Part shown: piece by piece, positions 9,057 through 18,124 of the stretch | Layout of the letters: every line of letters begins with the position of its first letter | Numbering within the stretch: position 1 is the stretch's first letter | From: UBA2336 sp965227265 | GTDB lineage: Bacteria; Bacteroidota; Bacteroidia; Cytophagales; Cyclobacteriaceae | Direction: 5' to 3' | NCBI GenBank assembly: GCA_965227265.1 | Contig: OZ245738.1 | Location: forward strand, 3,286,001-3,350,000 | DNA: 64,000 bases | Notes under the pieces: generated by a model | Database searches by the model: none | What the model was told of the DNA's origin: nothing | Seen by the model: only the letters and a program-made list of their open reading frames with translations | Position numbers and translations under genes: made by a program

Positions 9057-9105
9057 TCGTTATCAGTTAATAGCCAGCGTTTACGATTAACTGATAACGA
9101 TTAAC
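9052..9105. terminator. Long AT-rich perfect inverted repeat between convergent genes
   Basis: The left arm gttaatcgttatcagttaat (9052-9071) is exactly the reverse complement of the right arm at 9086-9105; the loop is 14 bases. It fills the space between the TrmH-family gene and the convergent sulfurtransferase. The stem is unusually long and AT-rich for an intrinsic terminator and has no clear U-tract. It may terminate both genes or be an immobile copy of a palindromic repeat. Confidence 0.6.
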
Positions 9106-9108
9106 TCA

Positions 9109-9975
9109 TTACTTCTTCGTTGTTTCCATCGGTAGATTTTCGAGCCGACTCCATTCCTGCAATGAGCCATCATAGAGCTTCACGTCATAACCGAGTATTC
9201 TGCCTGCAACGTATACTACACTTGCAGTTTGCCCGATAAAACAATACGTTACGAGTTCTTTATCCTTCGATGCAATAGGTATAAAATATTTTTCAAGCTC
9301 GGCTTCAGGCTTAATCATGTTGGAAGCATCTATTAGTTCCGTGTAGGGAATGTTTCCGGCCCCGGTAATATGACCATCGCGTGGATTGCCTGTCGGTTCG
9401 CCATCGTAGAAGCGTTGCATTCTTGCGTCAACAACTTTACCCTTTTCAGAGTCGAGTGTTTTAAGTACATATTCTTTATCAACCAATAAATTCCCTGGCG
9501 TGAGTTTTACATTTCCCTTTTTGACTACTGCAACCTCAGCCGTTACCGGATAGCCTTCTTTTTTCCACGCATCCAAACCACCGTTTAGTAATGAGACCTT
9601 CCCGCGAAAGCCAAGATGTTCTAGCGTTAAGAACATGCGCGCTGCAGCAGGCACTTCATTGCGCACATAATAAATAACAACATGTGAATTATTCGTAATG
9701 CCGTATGAATTCAGCAGTTCAGTTGCTTTTTTTGGATCGGGGGCATTGTACGCGCCATACGGTGAATTCGGTGCCAGCCACTCCGGCCATAGAAATCCTG
9801 CGCCTGCAATATGTGTTTGATCATATTCATATTTCATGAAGCTGACCTGGAGCACTACTAACGTTGGATCAGCCTTGTGCTCATTCAACCATCGTGCTGT
9901 TACCAAGATAGGCTGCTGCGCAGCTGAAGAGGCTGAGATCAGTGCGAACAGGATAAAAGATAAAATCGTCTTCAT
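9109..9975 (-). CDS. Periplasmic sulfurtransferase with two rhodanese domains
   Basis: 288 residues with a signal peptide (about 1-19, ending SSAAQ). Two rhodanese domains follow. The first (about 20-140) is inactive in type; the second (about 155-285) has the catalytic cysteine in VTYCFIGQTASVVYV, replacing the CRxGxT loop of classical thiosulfate sulfurtransferases with the CxxGQ(T)A form seen in exported bacterial enzymes. The expected role is transfer of sulfane sulfur from thiosulfate or mercaptopyruvate to cyanide or thiols in the periplasm. No sulfur-oxidation genes lie nearby. Confidence 0.88.
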   Translation of the reverse strand: MKTILSFILFALISASSAAQQPILVTARWLNEHKADPTLVVLQVSFMKYEYDQTHIAGAGFLWPEWLAPNSPYGAYNAPDPKKATELLNSYGITNNSHVVIYYVRNEVPAAARMFLTLEHLGFRGKVSLLNGGLDAWKKEGYPVTAEVAVVKKGNVKLTPGNLLVDKEYVLKTLDSEKGKVVDARMQRFYDGEPTGNPRDGHITGAGNIPYTELIDASNMIKPEAELEKYFIPIASKDKELVTYCFIGQTASVVYVAGRILGYDVKLYDGSLQEWSRLENLPMETTKK

Positions 9976-10094
9976 AATCAGGGGATTTAGGATTTTTGTT
10001 TAACGGATTTCAGTCAATACGTGTTGCTCATCTTAAGTCAAATGTGCCAATCGGTAAGATAGTGCTCAGAATGGTTCTATCTGTTGGTACACAA

Positions 10095-10102
10095 TAACTT
10101 TG
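10095..10102 (+). promoter_or_regulatory. Candidate Bacteroidota -7 element (TAACTTTG)
   Basis: TAACTTTG matches TAnnTTTG exactly. It would place the transcript start near 10107, which argues that translation begins at ATG 10116 rather than the TTG at 10107. No convincing TTTG lies 19-21 bases upstream. Confidence 0.5.
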
Positions 10103-10115
10103 TATTTTGCTGCCG

Positions 10116-10595
10116 ATGAAAGCGGCCACGGTAAACGAAATTAAGAAGAAGCTAAAAACACTCGATGAAGAAGCCTTGCAGGAACTTTGCATGCGTCTTG
10201 TGAAATACAAGAAAGAAAATAAAGAGCTGTTAACGTATCTCTTGTACGAAGCAGACAATGAACAATCCTACATTTCAGCGATCAAGGAAGATTTGGATGA
10301 ACTATTTGCCGCATTGCCTTCCCGAAATAATCTCTATTATGTAAAAAAGAGTCTGCGAAAAATCTTGCGTTTTGCGAACAAGCAAATCAAGTACTCGGGC
10401 ATTAAACAAACTGAACTGGAACTTCGGATTTATTTCTGTACGAGAATTATAGAAGAAAAAATTCCCTTACGGGAAGGAACAGTTTTATATAATCTGTACC
10501 AGCAACAGTTAAAAAAGATTTATGCAATTGTTGTGAAGCTTCCGGAGGATCTCCAACTTGACTATCAACGTGAAATCACCCTCATCGATCGTTAA
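10116..10595 (+). CDS. Conserved all-helical protein of unknown function
   Basis: 159 residues from ATG 10116, a start supported by the -7 element ending at 10102. The sequence is rich in K, E and L with no signal peptide or membrane segment and reads as a bundle of long helices (for example MKAATVNEIKKKLKTLD). I do not recognise a family. It is followed after only three bases by a VF530-type gene, so the two are probably one transcript. The basic composition would fit nucleic-acid or protein binding, but no motif shows this. Confidence 0.75.
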   Translation: MKAATVNEIKKKLKTLDEEALQELCMRLVKYKKENKELLTYLLYEADNEQSYISAIKEDLDELFAALPSRNNLYYVKKSLRKILRFANKQIKYSGIKQTELELRIYFCTRIIEEKIPLREGTVLYNLYQQQLKKIYAIVVKLPEDLQLDYQREITLIDR

Positions 10596-10598
10596 CGC

Positions 10599-10811
10599 AT
10601 GGAACAACTAAACAATCCGTTACACGGTAAAACACTTGAGACGATTCTAACGCACCTGGTAGATCAATACGGCTGGGATGAATTAGCGGAGCGCATTCCG
10701 GTGAATTGCTTCATGAATAATCCAAGCATTAAATCATCGCTTACGTTTTTCCGCAAAACCCCCTGGGCGAGAAAGAAAGTAGAAGAACTTTACCTCGATT
10801 CACTTCGCTAA
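10599..10811 (+). CDS. VF530 family (DUF2132) small protein
   Basis: 70 residues matching the VF530 family (PF09905) along its length: NPLHGKTLETILTHLVDQYG, then WDELAERIPVNCF, NNPSIKSSLTFFRKTPWAR and a terminal helix VEELYLDSL. A structure of a Vibrio member suggested DNA binding through a helical fold, but the role in the cell is unknown. It is the second gene of a pair with the helical protein ending three bases upstream, and it abuts the convergent DUF5916 gene with no spacer. Confidence 0.88.
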   Translation: MEQLNNPLHGKTLETILTHLVDQYGWDELAERIPVNCFMNNPSIKSSLTFFRKTPWARKKVEELYLDSLR

Positions 10812-13460
10812 TTACAACAGAAACCGATACGTATATTTAATCAAGAAAATATTGTGTGCCTGTTGCGTAAAGTCAAAGTTCATACGCGATTTCACAGAGC
10901 CGCGTTCGGAATAGAAAGCGCCATTCATTTCCTGCGTCCATACCAAAAATAGCGTTGACCCCGGAATATATTCCCAACGAACAACCATATTAGAACGAAA
11001 CTGACTGAAATTGAAGTTCGGATTATCAAACGCATAGTTTACTGACCCGCTGTTATCTTCATCAACTTCGTACGTACCGCCTACCAATACAGGACTTATC
11101 TTTGCGAACCGGCTTTCATAGCGGTAAGCATCGCTATCGGTTATATATTTGAAATCTTTATAGGTACCCGATGTTCCGAAAAGCTGACCGTAATACTGTA
11201 CGGAAAGATTAGGTGTAACCATGTACGTTATGCGTGTCGAGATGCGCGCCACATGTTGTTCAAGTTCGCCCATAATGTAACGGTTTTGTCCGCTATTATC
11301 AGCTGTCTCAACGTATTGAAGTTCCGTGTGATTCTTCGAATAACTTGGTGACACAGCAATGTTCAATGCATTGGTTGGTCGATATACCAGCTCAAGCTCT
11401 ACTCCACCATTTTTTGCGTAATTATTAAATCCGCTTGCCCATTCAAAATAGGAATTGATGCTGAGTTTTTTTCTTCTGTCAGATTCAACATAGGCCCAGT
11501 AGTTCATATTCCCGGGATATAACATCTGTGGCCCACCTCTCAAATCAGCATTAGATGCTTCTTTAACCGTATAAGTAGTTCCAGCGCCTGTGCCCCAGAA
11601 GTTTTTAAACTCAGCATGCGCATTAACATTGTAGTTTTGATCCGTAATACGCCCGTCAAAATCCATTTCCAGGTATTGATTAAAGTTGTAGCGCTGGGCG
11701 CGAAGATTACGAACCAACTTAAACTTTCGATATCCAAGCCACATCCACTGCGACATTTTATCGGTTTGATTTAAAAAACCAATATCATTCAGTTCAAGTT
11801 CGGGTGACGACCAACTGTAGCCAAGATCAAAAACAAAATCTCCGTTGCGTTTTCCGAACATGATATTTCCACCAGTTCCCGTAAGTGATCTTCGGGTTGA
11901 GTCAACATCTGCATGATGATTATCAGGACGCTGAAAATACCGCTCGGAAGAAGTTTGTGTTGTGAGAATAGCTTCCTGACTTCCCTTTACATAACTCATT
12001 AACGTTTTCGCACTTATATAATACGTCCGGTCTTTCCAGTTATGTACCAAATCCAATCCTCCGCTATAGGCTTCTGAATGCAACCAGTTTAAATTTTCAG
12101 AATCAATTTTCCGATTGGTTGCCGTGAACATTCCACCAATCAGTGTATTCCCTTTGTGGATATCCTGTTGCGCACGCATTACGAAGTAATTAGTTAACGG
12201 CTCCACTGTTTCTTTGTGACGCGTTTCGAGACTGTCTACTTCAGCTTTCTCGGCTGCCGTTACGGACTCCAATATTCCCCACGAAAAACCATTTTTATTT
12301 TTACCGGTAAGTTTGGCTGCACCAAGAATCATTGTGCGAGCATCTGATCGCACGTATTCATTTACACCGTCTTCACCATGACGGTCCGTATTAACCCAGC
12401 CTTGTGGATTTCTACCAATGCGTCTTGAATAAAAAAGATTATTGTCGCTATCATTCGATGTTGGAAAGTTGAGGGTATTGTTTCCCTCAATAAAGAATGG
12501 CCTGCGTTCCTGAAAAAATAATTCAAACGCGGAAAGATTCACTTGCGAAGGATCGGCTTCCACTTGTCCGAAATCCGGGTTAACGGTTAAGTCTAACGTT
12601 ATATCACTCGTGATCCCGATTTTTGCATCAAGTCCTACCGCTACGTTCGAGGACTTACCGGTCATGAAGGGATTATCTTTTTCCTTTTCAAAGCGTTCAG
12701 TTTTTGCAACAACGTACGGTTGTACTTCAAACTGCTTTTGCGGTTTGATTCCCTTAATCCCCTGCAACTCACCAAACATATGTACCCATCCGTTCGCAGT
12801 AGGCGGAATAAACTGCCAGTGCGAACGCTCCTGATTTCTAAAAAAATATCGCATAAACTGAATGCCCCAAACATGTTCGAGCTTGTCAGCGAAACGCAAC
12901 TGGCTTAATGGGATTCTGAATTCAGCCACCCAACCCAGGCTATCGATGCTTGTTTCGAGATACCAGATCGGATCCCAGTTCGCATCCCAGTCATCACCGT
13001 TGTTCGAAACATATTCATCGCCTTTCACTCCCGATACCGATGCGGAAAAGGAAAATGCAGTTCGCTTATCGTAATAGCTGTCAATGTTAACCTCTACAAA
13101 ATCTCCATCGAAACCATCTCTGCGTGACATGCGCCTGACAATCTTTGACGGATCAGGATCAAAAGACCGTACCAGTATATAAAGATTCTTTGCATCGTAC
13201 AGTACTTTGAAAATGGTTTGTGCGGATGGCGCTGCGCCTGCATCGGGTTCGCGTTGACGGAAATCATTACCACCCCAGAGCACTTGCTCCCAGGCAGGAT
13301 CGTTTGTCAGGCCGTCAATTTTTGGAGGCTCACCTTGTAAAAAGGCAGTTGTATAAACTTTGGTAGAATCAAGCTTGGCTTTGAGTGAATCAGTCTGTGC
13401 TTCTGCTTCAAAGGCGTAGCAACAACCGATTAGGTAGGGGATCAGGCTTAGGCGTTTCAT
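10812..13460 (-). CDS. DUF5916 outer-membrane protein with CBM9-like domain
   Basis: 882 residues with a signal peptide ending EAEAQ near 22. Residues about 35-230 form a CBM9-like sugar-binding domain (PKIDGLTNDPAWEQV is the usual opening). The rest is the DUF5916 region, whose alternating aromatic strands and terminal aromatic-rich strand (IKYTYRFLL) indicate an outer-membrane barrel. In it IEGNNTLNFP and LFYSRRIGRNPQG are conserved family motifs. The function is undetermined; polymer binding or export at the cell surface is plausible from the CBM9 fold. It is transcribed alone from the minus strand. Confidence 0.87.
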   Translation of the reverse strand: MKRLSLIPYLIGCCYAFEAEAQTDSLKAKLDSTKVYTTAFLQGEPPKIDGLTNDPAWEQVLWGGNDFRQREPDAGAAPSAQTIFKVLYDAKNLYILVRSFDPDPSKIVRRMSRRDGFDGDFVEVNIDSYYDKRTAFSFSASVSGVKGDEYVSNNGDDWDANWDPIWYLETSIDSLGWVAEFRIPLSQLRFADKLEHVWGIQFMRYFFRNQERSHWQFIPPTANGWVHMFGELQGIKGIKPQKQFEVQPYVVAKTERFEKEKDNPFMTGKSSNVAVGLDAKIGITSDITLDLTVNPDFGQVEADPSQVNLSAFELFFQERRPFFIEGNNTLNFPTSNDSDNNLFYSRRIGRNPQGWVNTDRHGEDGVNEYVRSDARTMILGAAKLTGKNKNGFSWGILESVTAAEKAEVDSLETRHKETVEPLTNYFVMRAQQDIHKGNTLIGGMFTATNRKIDSENLNWLHSEAYSGGLDLVHNWKDRTYYISAKTLMSYVKGSQEAILTTQTSSERYFQRPDNHHADVDSTRRSLTGTGGNIMFGKRNGDFVFDLGYSWSSPELELNDIGFLNQTDKMSQWMWLGYRKFKLVRNLRAQRYNFNQYLEMDFDGRITDQNYNVNAHAEFKNFWGTGAGTTYTVKEASNADLRGGPQMLYPGNMNYWAYVESDRRKKLSINSYFEWASGFNNYAKNGGVELELVYRPTNALNIAVSPSYSKNHTELQYVETADNSGQNRYIMGELEQHVARISTRITYMVTPNLSVQYYGQLFGTSGTYKDFKYITDSDAYRYESRFAKISPVLVGGTYEVDEDNSGSVNYAFDNPNFNFSQFRSNMVVRWEYIPGSTLFLVWTQEMNGAFYSERGSVKSRMNFDFTQQAHNIFLIKYTYRFLL

Positions 13461-13569
13461 TGCGGATTGACTTACGTCAAAACTTTGGGGTTTCGGAGAT
13501 AGTTACGGTTAACTCAATATAAAGATGCAGTTCCTACACAAATGGCTGCATTTTCTTGTTAACAGTTTG

Positions 13570-14274
13570 TTATTTCTGGCTGAACACTTTTTTCAGAAGC
13601 TCGGTTGTTCGGGCTCCGGGGTTCTCACGGATGTTCTTCTCCTCCTTCGCAATCATCACAAATAGTCCGTCAGTAGCTTTATCAGTTGCGTACGCATCCA
13701 GATCAGGATTCACCTTCTTTACCAACGGCACTTTATTATACGCAGTGATTAACTCTTTGTAATATTTTGTCGCGTTCACTTTATCGAGCGAAGCTTTAAT
13801 AACCGGTTTGAATTTTTCTTTCAGTTGGCTTGAAGTTGTCTTGTTCAGATATTTTGTGGCTGCATCATTCTCGCCTTTTAAAATTGACCATGCATCCTGA
13901 ATGGTCATTTGCTTGATCGCTGAAACAAAGATTGGTTTGGCTTCTTTGGCAGCATCTTCGGCAGCCCGATTCAGGGATAGAATAAACTTATCTACCTGAT
14001 CATTCATGCCCATCTTGCGGAGCGTGGATTCTACTTGTTTAACTTCAGTCGGGAACGGAATTTTTATCTCGGGATTTTTAAAGAAACCGTCTTCTTTTGA
14101 AACTGCATCTGATCCTTTGGATACACCTTTCGTAAGCGCTTCCTTTAATCCGGAAGCGACTTCTTCAGTCGAAAGCTTGCCACCTGTAACTTTATCCTTT
14201 AGTTTTTTAAGATCAATCTGTGCAAACGAGGGTGCAGAGACAAGAACAAGTAGCAGCAAAGCCAGGTATTTCAT
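13570..14274 (-). CDS. DUF4197 exported protein
   Basis: 234 residues from ATG 14274, chosen because it gives a proper signal peptide (MKYLALLLLVLVSAPSFAQ); an upstream in-frame start at 14325 does not. The mature part matches DUF4197: ASGLKEALTKGVSKGSD at the start, FKNPEIKIPFP, a central ATKYLNKTTSSQL and the C-terminal DKATDGLFVMIAKEEKNIR. The protein is all helical and probably periplasmic. Members occur widely in Bacteroidota and Proteobacteria, function unknown. Confidence 0.9.
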   Translation of the reverse strand: MKYLALLLLVLVSAPSFAQIDLKKLKDKVTGGKLSTEEVASGLKEALTKGVSKGSDAVSKEDGFFKNPEIKIPFPTEVKQVESTLRKMGMNDQVDKFILSLNRAAEDAAKEAKPIFVSAIKQMTIQDAWSILKGENDAATKYLNKTTSSQLKEKFKPVIKASLDKVNATKYYKELITAYNKVPLVKKVNPDLDAYATDKATDGLFVMIAKEEKNIRENPGARTTELLKKVFSQK

Positions 14275-14370
14275 TTGGAGTTGGATCAGTTTATAAACGT
14301 CAGAAAGCAACGTTAAATATATCATCGTTTAACTTTCTTTTTCCGGGCGGAGCCCTATGGCGACAGTACT

Positions 14371-16767
14371 TTACTCGTTACGTAATGTATCGCTCGGATT
14401 AACAATTGCAGCTTTTAACGCCTGATAGGCTATCGATAAAAATGCAATCGCCATGATCAATACACCGGCTCCCAGGTAAACCAACAGACTGACTTCAACT
14501 TTATACGCAAACTCATTCAGCCATTGATTCACCGCATACCACGCTATTGGCACAACAATAATAAACGCAATGATCACCAGCTTGGAGAAATCTTTTGATA
14601 ACAGCATTACAATACTCGATATGGAAGCACCTAAAACTTTTCGCACGCCAATTTCTTTCTTGCGTTGTTCCGTCATGAACGCAGTAAGTCCTAACAATCC
14701 CAGGCAGGCAATTAAAATTGCCAGTACCGAAAATGCGGTCAATAGAATGCCGGTGTTTTGATCTGTTTTATATTGCTGTGCAATTGTATCATCCACAAAT
14801 TCGTAGGTAAATGGGTAGTCTGGAACAATTTTCTTCCATTCATCTTCAACAATGGCTAGGCCTGACTTAAGATCACCCGAATTAAATTTAATTGACATAC
14901 ACCACAGGCTTCTCGGATCGTGACGAAGCACGAGTGGATCAATTTTTTGATGCAGTGAACGATAATGAAAATCTTTAACCACCCCTACGATCTTTCCGGG
15001 TTTATGGCCATCGGTAACCTGGATAATTGTCCCGATCGGGTTCTCAAGCATTAACTCCTGTACAGCAGTTTCATTTACGAGATAGGCTTCGGAGGAGTCA
15101 GTAGAGAATTCGCTGGAGATATTCCTTCCGTCCACAATCTCTAATCCGAAAGTTTTCACATAATCAAAATCAATGATCATGGTATTCATACTTTGATTTT
15201 CTATTTTTTGTCCTGGTAACGTATATCCCCAGGTCGAACTGCTCATACCCGGAGTTCCGTTTGAAAACGTTGCAGATTTTATAGCATTATGTTTCAGCAG
15301 ATTTTGACGAAATGTTTCCTTCTTATTTGAAAGCTCCGTAGGCGGAGAAAAATAGATAATGCTTTCCTGGTTGAACCCGAGATCAGTATCGCGTATATAA
15401 TTCATTTGCGTGTACACAACAAATGTGGCAATCATCAGGAAGATGGCCACACTGAATTGCAGTACTGTTAATACTTTCCTGAGTCCGGCATTTCCGCCAC
15501 GGCCCGTTTCACCTTTCAATACTTTCGCGGGATTAAAGGCACTTAAATAAAAAGCCGGATAGCTTCCGGCCAACACACCGGTTACCAATCCTGCCAGAAT
15601 AAAAATCCATACAAAACTATTACGTGTAAAATACTCCACCCGCAACTGCTGACCTACCAACGAATTAAATATCGGCACCATCAACTCCAACAGCACAATG
15701 CCAAGCATCAAGGAGATGCAGACCATAATTAATGTCTCACCTAAAAATTGTTTGATCAACTGATGCCGAAATGCGCCCATGACTTTTCGCATGCCGACTT
15801 CTTTCGCACGCTTAATAGCTCTGGCGGTCGACAAGTTCATAAAATTGAAACAGGCAATTAACAGGATCAGTAAAGCAACCGCTGTAAAAATGTACACATA
15901 GTTTTTGTCACCGTTGGCAACATCAAAGCGGATTCCTTTCGTAAAATGTATTTCGGATAGTGGCTGAAGCCAATCTCCCGTAACGTTCGGATCAAATTTT
16001 TCACCGCGGGCTTCCGTAAATTTTTTATCCATCTGCTTTGCAAGCTTCGTTGGATCACTTGCATTTGGAATATAAAAGTACACTGAATGGTTCCAGGCAT
16101 TAAGGTTTTCCAACAACTGGTTAACAGGTACGTTATACTTTTTTGCAAAAATCTTGCTTATTGTTTCAAATGTTATTACGTAGGTAAATTGTAAATGTGA
16201 ATTAGCCGGAACATCCTCAAACACGCCCGTAATCTCAAAATCAAATTCATTATCAAAGCGAATGGTTTTTCCAACAGCATCGCCTTGCGGGAAATATCTC
16301 TCAGCAACCGATTTTGCGATTGCAATTGTGAACGGTCTATCTAAAACAGTTTTCGCATCACCTTGCACAATTGGGAATGTAAACATGCGGAAGAAACCGG
16401 CATCGGCCATCACCAGGGGTTTCGCATCAAGCGATTGTTTGCCAAACATCAGCAAGGGTCGCGAATCAATTTCACCATAACGCGAGAACTCTTTTACCTC
16501 GTTAAAATTATTACCAATAAGCGGAGCCATGCCGGGTGGCAAATTCACCTGCATGCGCATCTGTTCATCGCGCTCAAAGCGGGCAACGTATCGGTATAAC
16601 GATTCTTTATTATCATGAAAATTTTCAAAGCTCGTTTCAAACTGGATGTATAAGGTTACCAGCAGGCAACAGGCAAGGCCGACAGCAAGGCCGAAAACAT
16701 TAATGGAAGTATAGCCGAGATTTTTGGAAAGATTACGGACCGCGATCAGCAGATAGTTCTTAAACAT
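14371..16767 (-). CDS. MacB/FtsX-type ABC transporter permease (orphan)
   Basis: 798 residues. It has one N-terminal membrane helix (about 18-38), a periplasmic MacB_PCD domain, three helices around 285-430 forming the first FtsX domain, a second MacB_PCD-like region and three C-terminal helices forming the second FtsX domain. The family mark RKEIGVRKVLGAS precedes the last FtsX segment, and the protein ends AAIVNPSDTLRNE. Such permeases work as dimers with a cytoplasmic ATPase, as mechanotransmission machines rather than channels. No ATPase gene is adjacent, so the partner is encoded elsewhere. A second member lies at 20743-23217. Confidence 0.93.
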   Translation of the reverse strand: MFKNYLLIAVRNLSKNLGYTSINVFGLAVGLACCLLVTLYIQFETSFENFHDNKESLYRYVARFERDEQMRMQVNLPPGMAPLIGNNFNEVKEFSRYGEIDSRPLLMFGKQSLDAKPLVMADAGFFRMFTFPIVQGDAKTVLDRPFTIAIAKSVAERYFPQGDAVGKTIRFDNEFDFEITGVFEDVPANSHLQFTYVITFETISKIFAKKYNVPVNQLLENLNAWNHSVYFYIPNASDPTKLAKQMDKKFTEARGEKFDPNVTGDWLQPLSEIHFTKGIRFDVANGDKNYVYIFTAVALLILLIACFNFMNLSTARAIKRAKEVGMRKVMGAFRHQLIKQFLGETLIMVCISLMLGIVLLELMVPIFNSLVGQQLRVEYFTRNSFVWIFILAGLVTGVLAGSYPAFYLSAFNPAKVLKGETGRGGNAGLRKVLTVLQFSVAIFLMIATFVVYTQMNYIRDTDLGFNQESIIYFSPPTELSNKKETFRQNLLKHNAIKSATFSNGTPGMSSSTWGYTLPGQKIENQSMNTMIIDFDYVKTFGLEIVDGRNISSEFSTDSSEAYLVNETAVQELMLENPIGTIIQVTDGHKPGKIVGVVKDFHYRSLHQKIDPLVLRHDPRSLWCMSIKFNSGDLKSGLAIVEDEWKKIVPDYPFTYEFVDDTIAQQYKTDQNTGILLTAFSVLAILIACLGLLGLTAFMTEQRKKEIGVRKVLGASISSIVMLLSKDFSKLVIIAFIIVVPIAWYAVNQWLNEFAYKVEVSLLVYLGAGVLIMAIAFLSIAYQALKAAIVNPSDTLRNE

Positions 16768-16863
16768 AAGCCTGTTTTAACTCCTTAAAGATGCTAAAAT
16801 GTATAAAAGGTTGCGTTCCTATGACCATCTAAAATCCAAAATTATTGCACCTTTGTAGTTCGT

Positions 16864-18027
16864 ATGTCCGACCGTTACACCCAGCGCGGGGTATCCGCCA
16901 GCAAAGAAGATGTTCACCAGGCAATCAGCAAGCTTGACAAAGGACTCTACCCAAAAGCCTTCTGCAAAATTGTAGAGGATTACCTTGGCAACGATTCAAA
17001 GTATTGCACCGTAATGCATGCCGATGGTGCCGGCACAAAATCGTCATTAGCCTATCTCTATTGGAAAGAAACGGGTGATCTTTCCGTATGGAAAGGCATT
17101 GCCCAGGATGCCATCATCATGAACATTGATGATTTACTATGCGTAGGCGCAACGGACAATATTCTTTTATCCTCTACGATTGGAAGAAATAAAAACCTGA
17201 TTCCGGGAGAAGTGATCTCAGCCATCATTAGCGGAACAGAAGAAGTATTGGCCATGCTGCGTAAACACGGACTCAATATTATCAGCACCGGAGGTGAAAC
17301 TGCTGATGTTGGCGATCTGGTTCGGACGATTATTGTTGACAGTACCGTTACCGCACGTATAAAACGTAATGATGTAATTGACAATGCAAACATTCAGGCC
17401 GATGATGTGATTGTTGGATTGGCTTCGTATGGCAAAGCTTCGTATGAAGATTCCTATAACGGAGGCATGGGCAGCAATGGACTTACTTCTGCCCGGCACG
17501 ATGTTTTTGCAAATGAATACGCAGCGAAATATCCGGAGTCATTTGATAATAATGTCCCTGCGGATTTAGTGTACAGCGGAAAGTATAAACTAACCGATAC
17601 AATCCCAGGTGTTGATATAAATGTTGGCAAGTTGGTGCTATCGCCTACCCGCACATACGCGCCTGTGCTTATCGAAGTATTTAAAAATTTGCGTACGCAT
17701 ATTCATGGATTAGTGCATTGCAGTGGTGGCGCACAAACCAAAGTACTTCACTTCATTGATAATCTTCATGTAATTAAAGACAACCTGTTTGATACTCCAC
17801 CTTTGTTCAACTTGATCCAGGAAGCCAGCAGTACAGATTGGAAAGAGATGTACAAGGTTTTCAACATGGGTCATCGGATGGAAGTTTATCTTCCGGAAGA
17901 GCACGCTCAAAAAGTAATCGACATCTCAACACGTTTTAATATCGAAGCAAAAGTTATCGGTCGCGTTGAAAGCTTCAGCAAAAAGCAGGTTACCCTGAAA
18001 AGTAAGCACGGAGAATTTGTTTATTGA
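16864..18027 (+). CDS. purM: Phosphoribosylformylglycinamidine cyclo-ligase (AIR synthase)
   Basis: 387 residues, slightly longer than the E. coli enzyme as usual for the Bacteroidota form. It catalyses ATP-dependent closure of FGAM to AIR in purine synthesis. Landmarks are the N-terminal MSDRYTQRGVSASK, the nucleotide-binding HADGAGTKSSLAYLYW and NIDDLLCVGAT segments, IISTGGETADVGDLV, and the C-terminal AIRS_C domain with GGAQTKVLHF. A possible -7 element (CACCTTTG, 16848-16855, one mismatch to TAnnTTTG) ends only 8 bases before the ATG, so the mRNA leader may be very short. No other pur genes are nearby. Confidence 0.95.
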   Translation: MSDRYTQRGVSASKEDVHQAISKLDKGLYPKAFCKIVEDYLGNDSKYCTVMHADGAGTKSSLAYLYWKETGDLSVWKGIAQDAIIMNIDDLLCVGATDNILLSSTIGRNKNLIPGEVISAIISGTEEVLAMLRKHGLNIISTGGETADVGDLVRTIIVDSTVTARIKRNDVIDNANIQADDVIVGLASYGKASYEDSYNGGMGSNGLTSARHDVFANEYAAKYPESFDNNVPADLVYSGKYKLTDTIPGVDINVGKLVLSPTRTYAPVLIEVFKNLRTHIHGLVHCSGGAQTKVLHFIDNLHVIKDNLFDTPPLFNLIQEASSTDWKEMYKVFNMGHRMEVYLPEEHAQKVIDISTRFNIEAKVIGRVESFSKKQVTLKSKHGEFVY

Positions 18028-18124
18028 GTTTAAGGTAATCTTCACGCTCGTTTATCAAATATTGTTCGCGTCTACTTAAAGCTACTTTGCGTTCACACGC
18101 TTTCTTAGTAGTTTCCTTTTTTAA

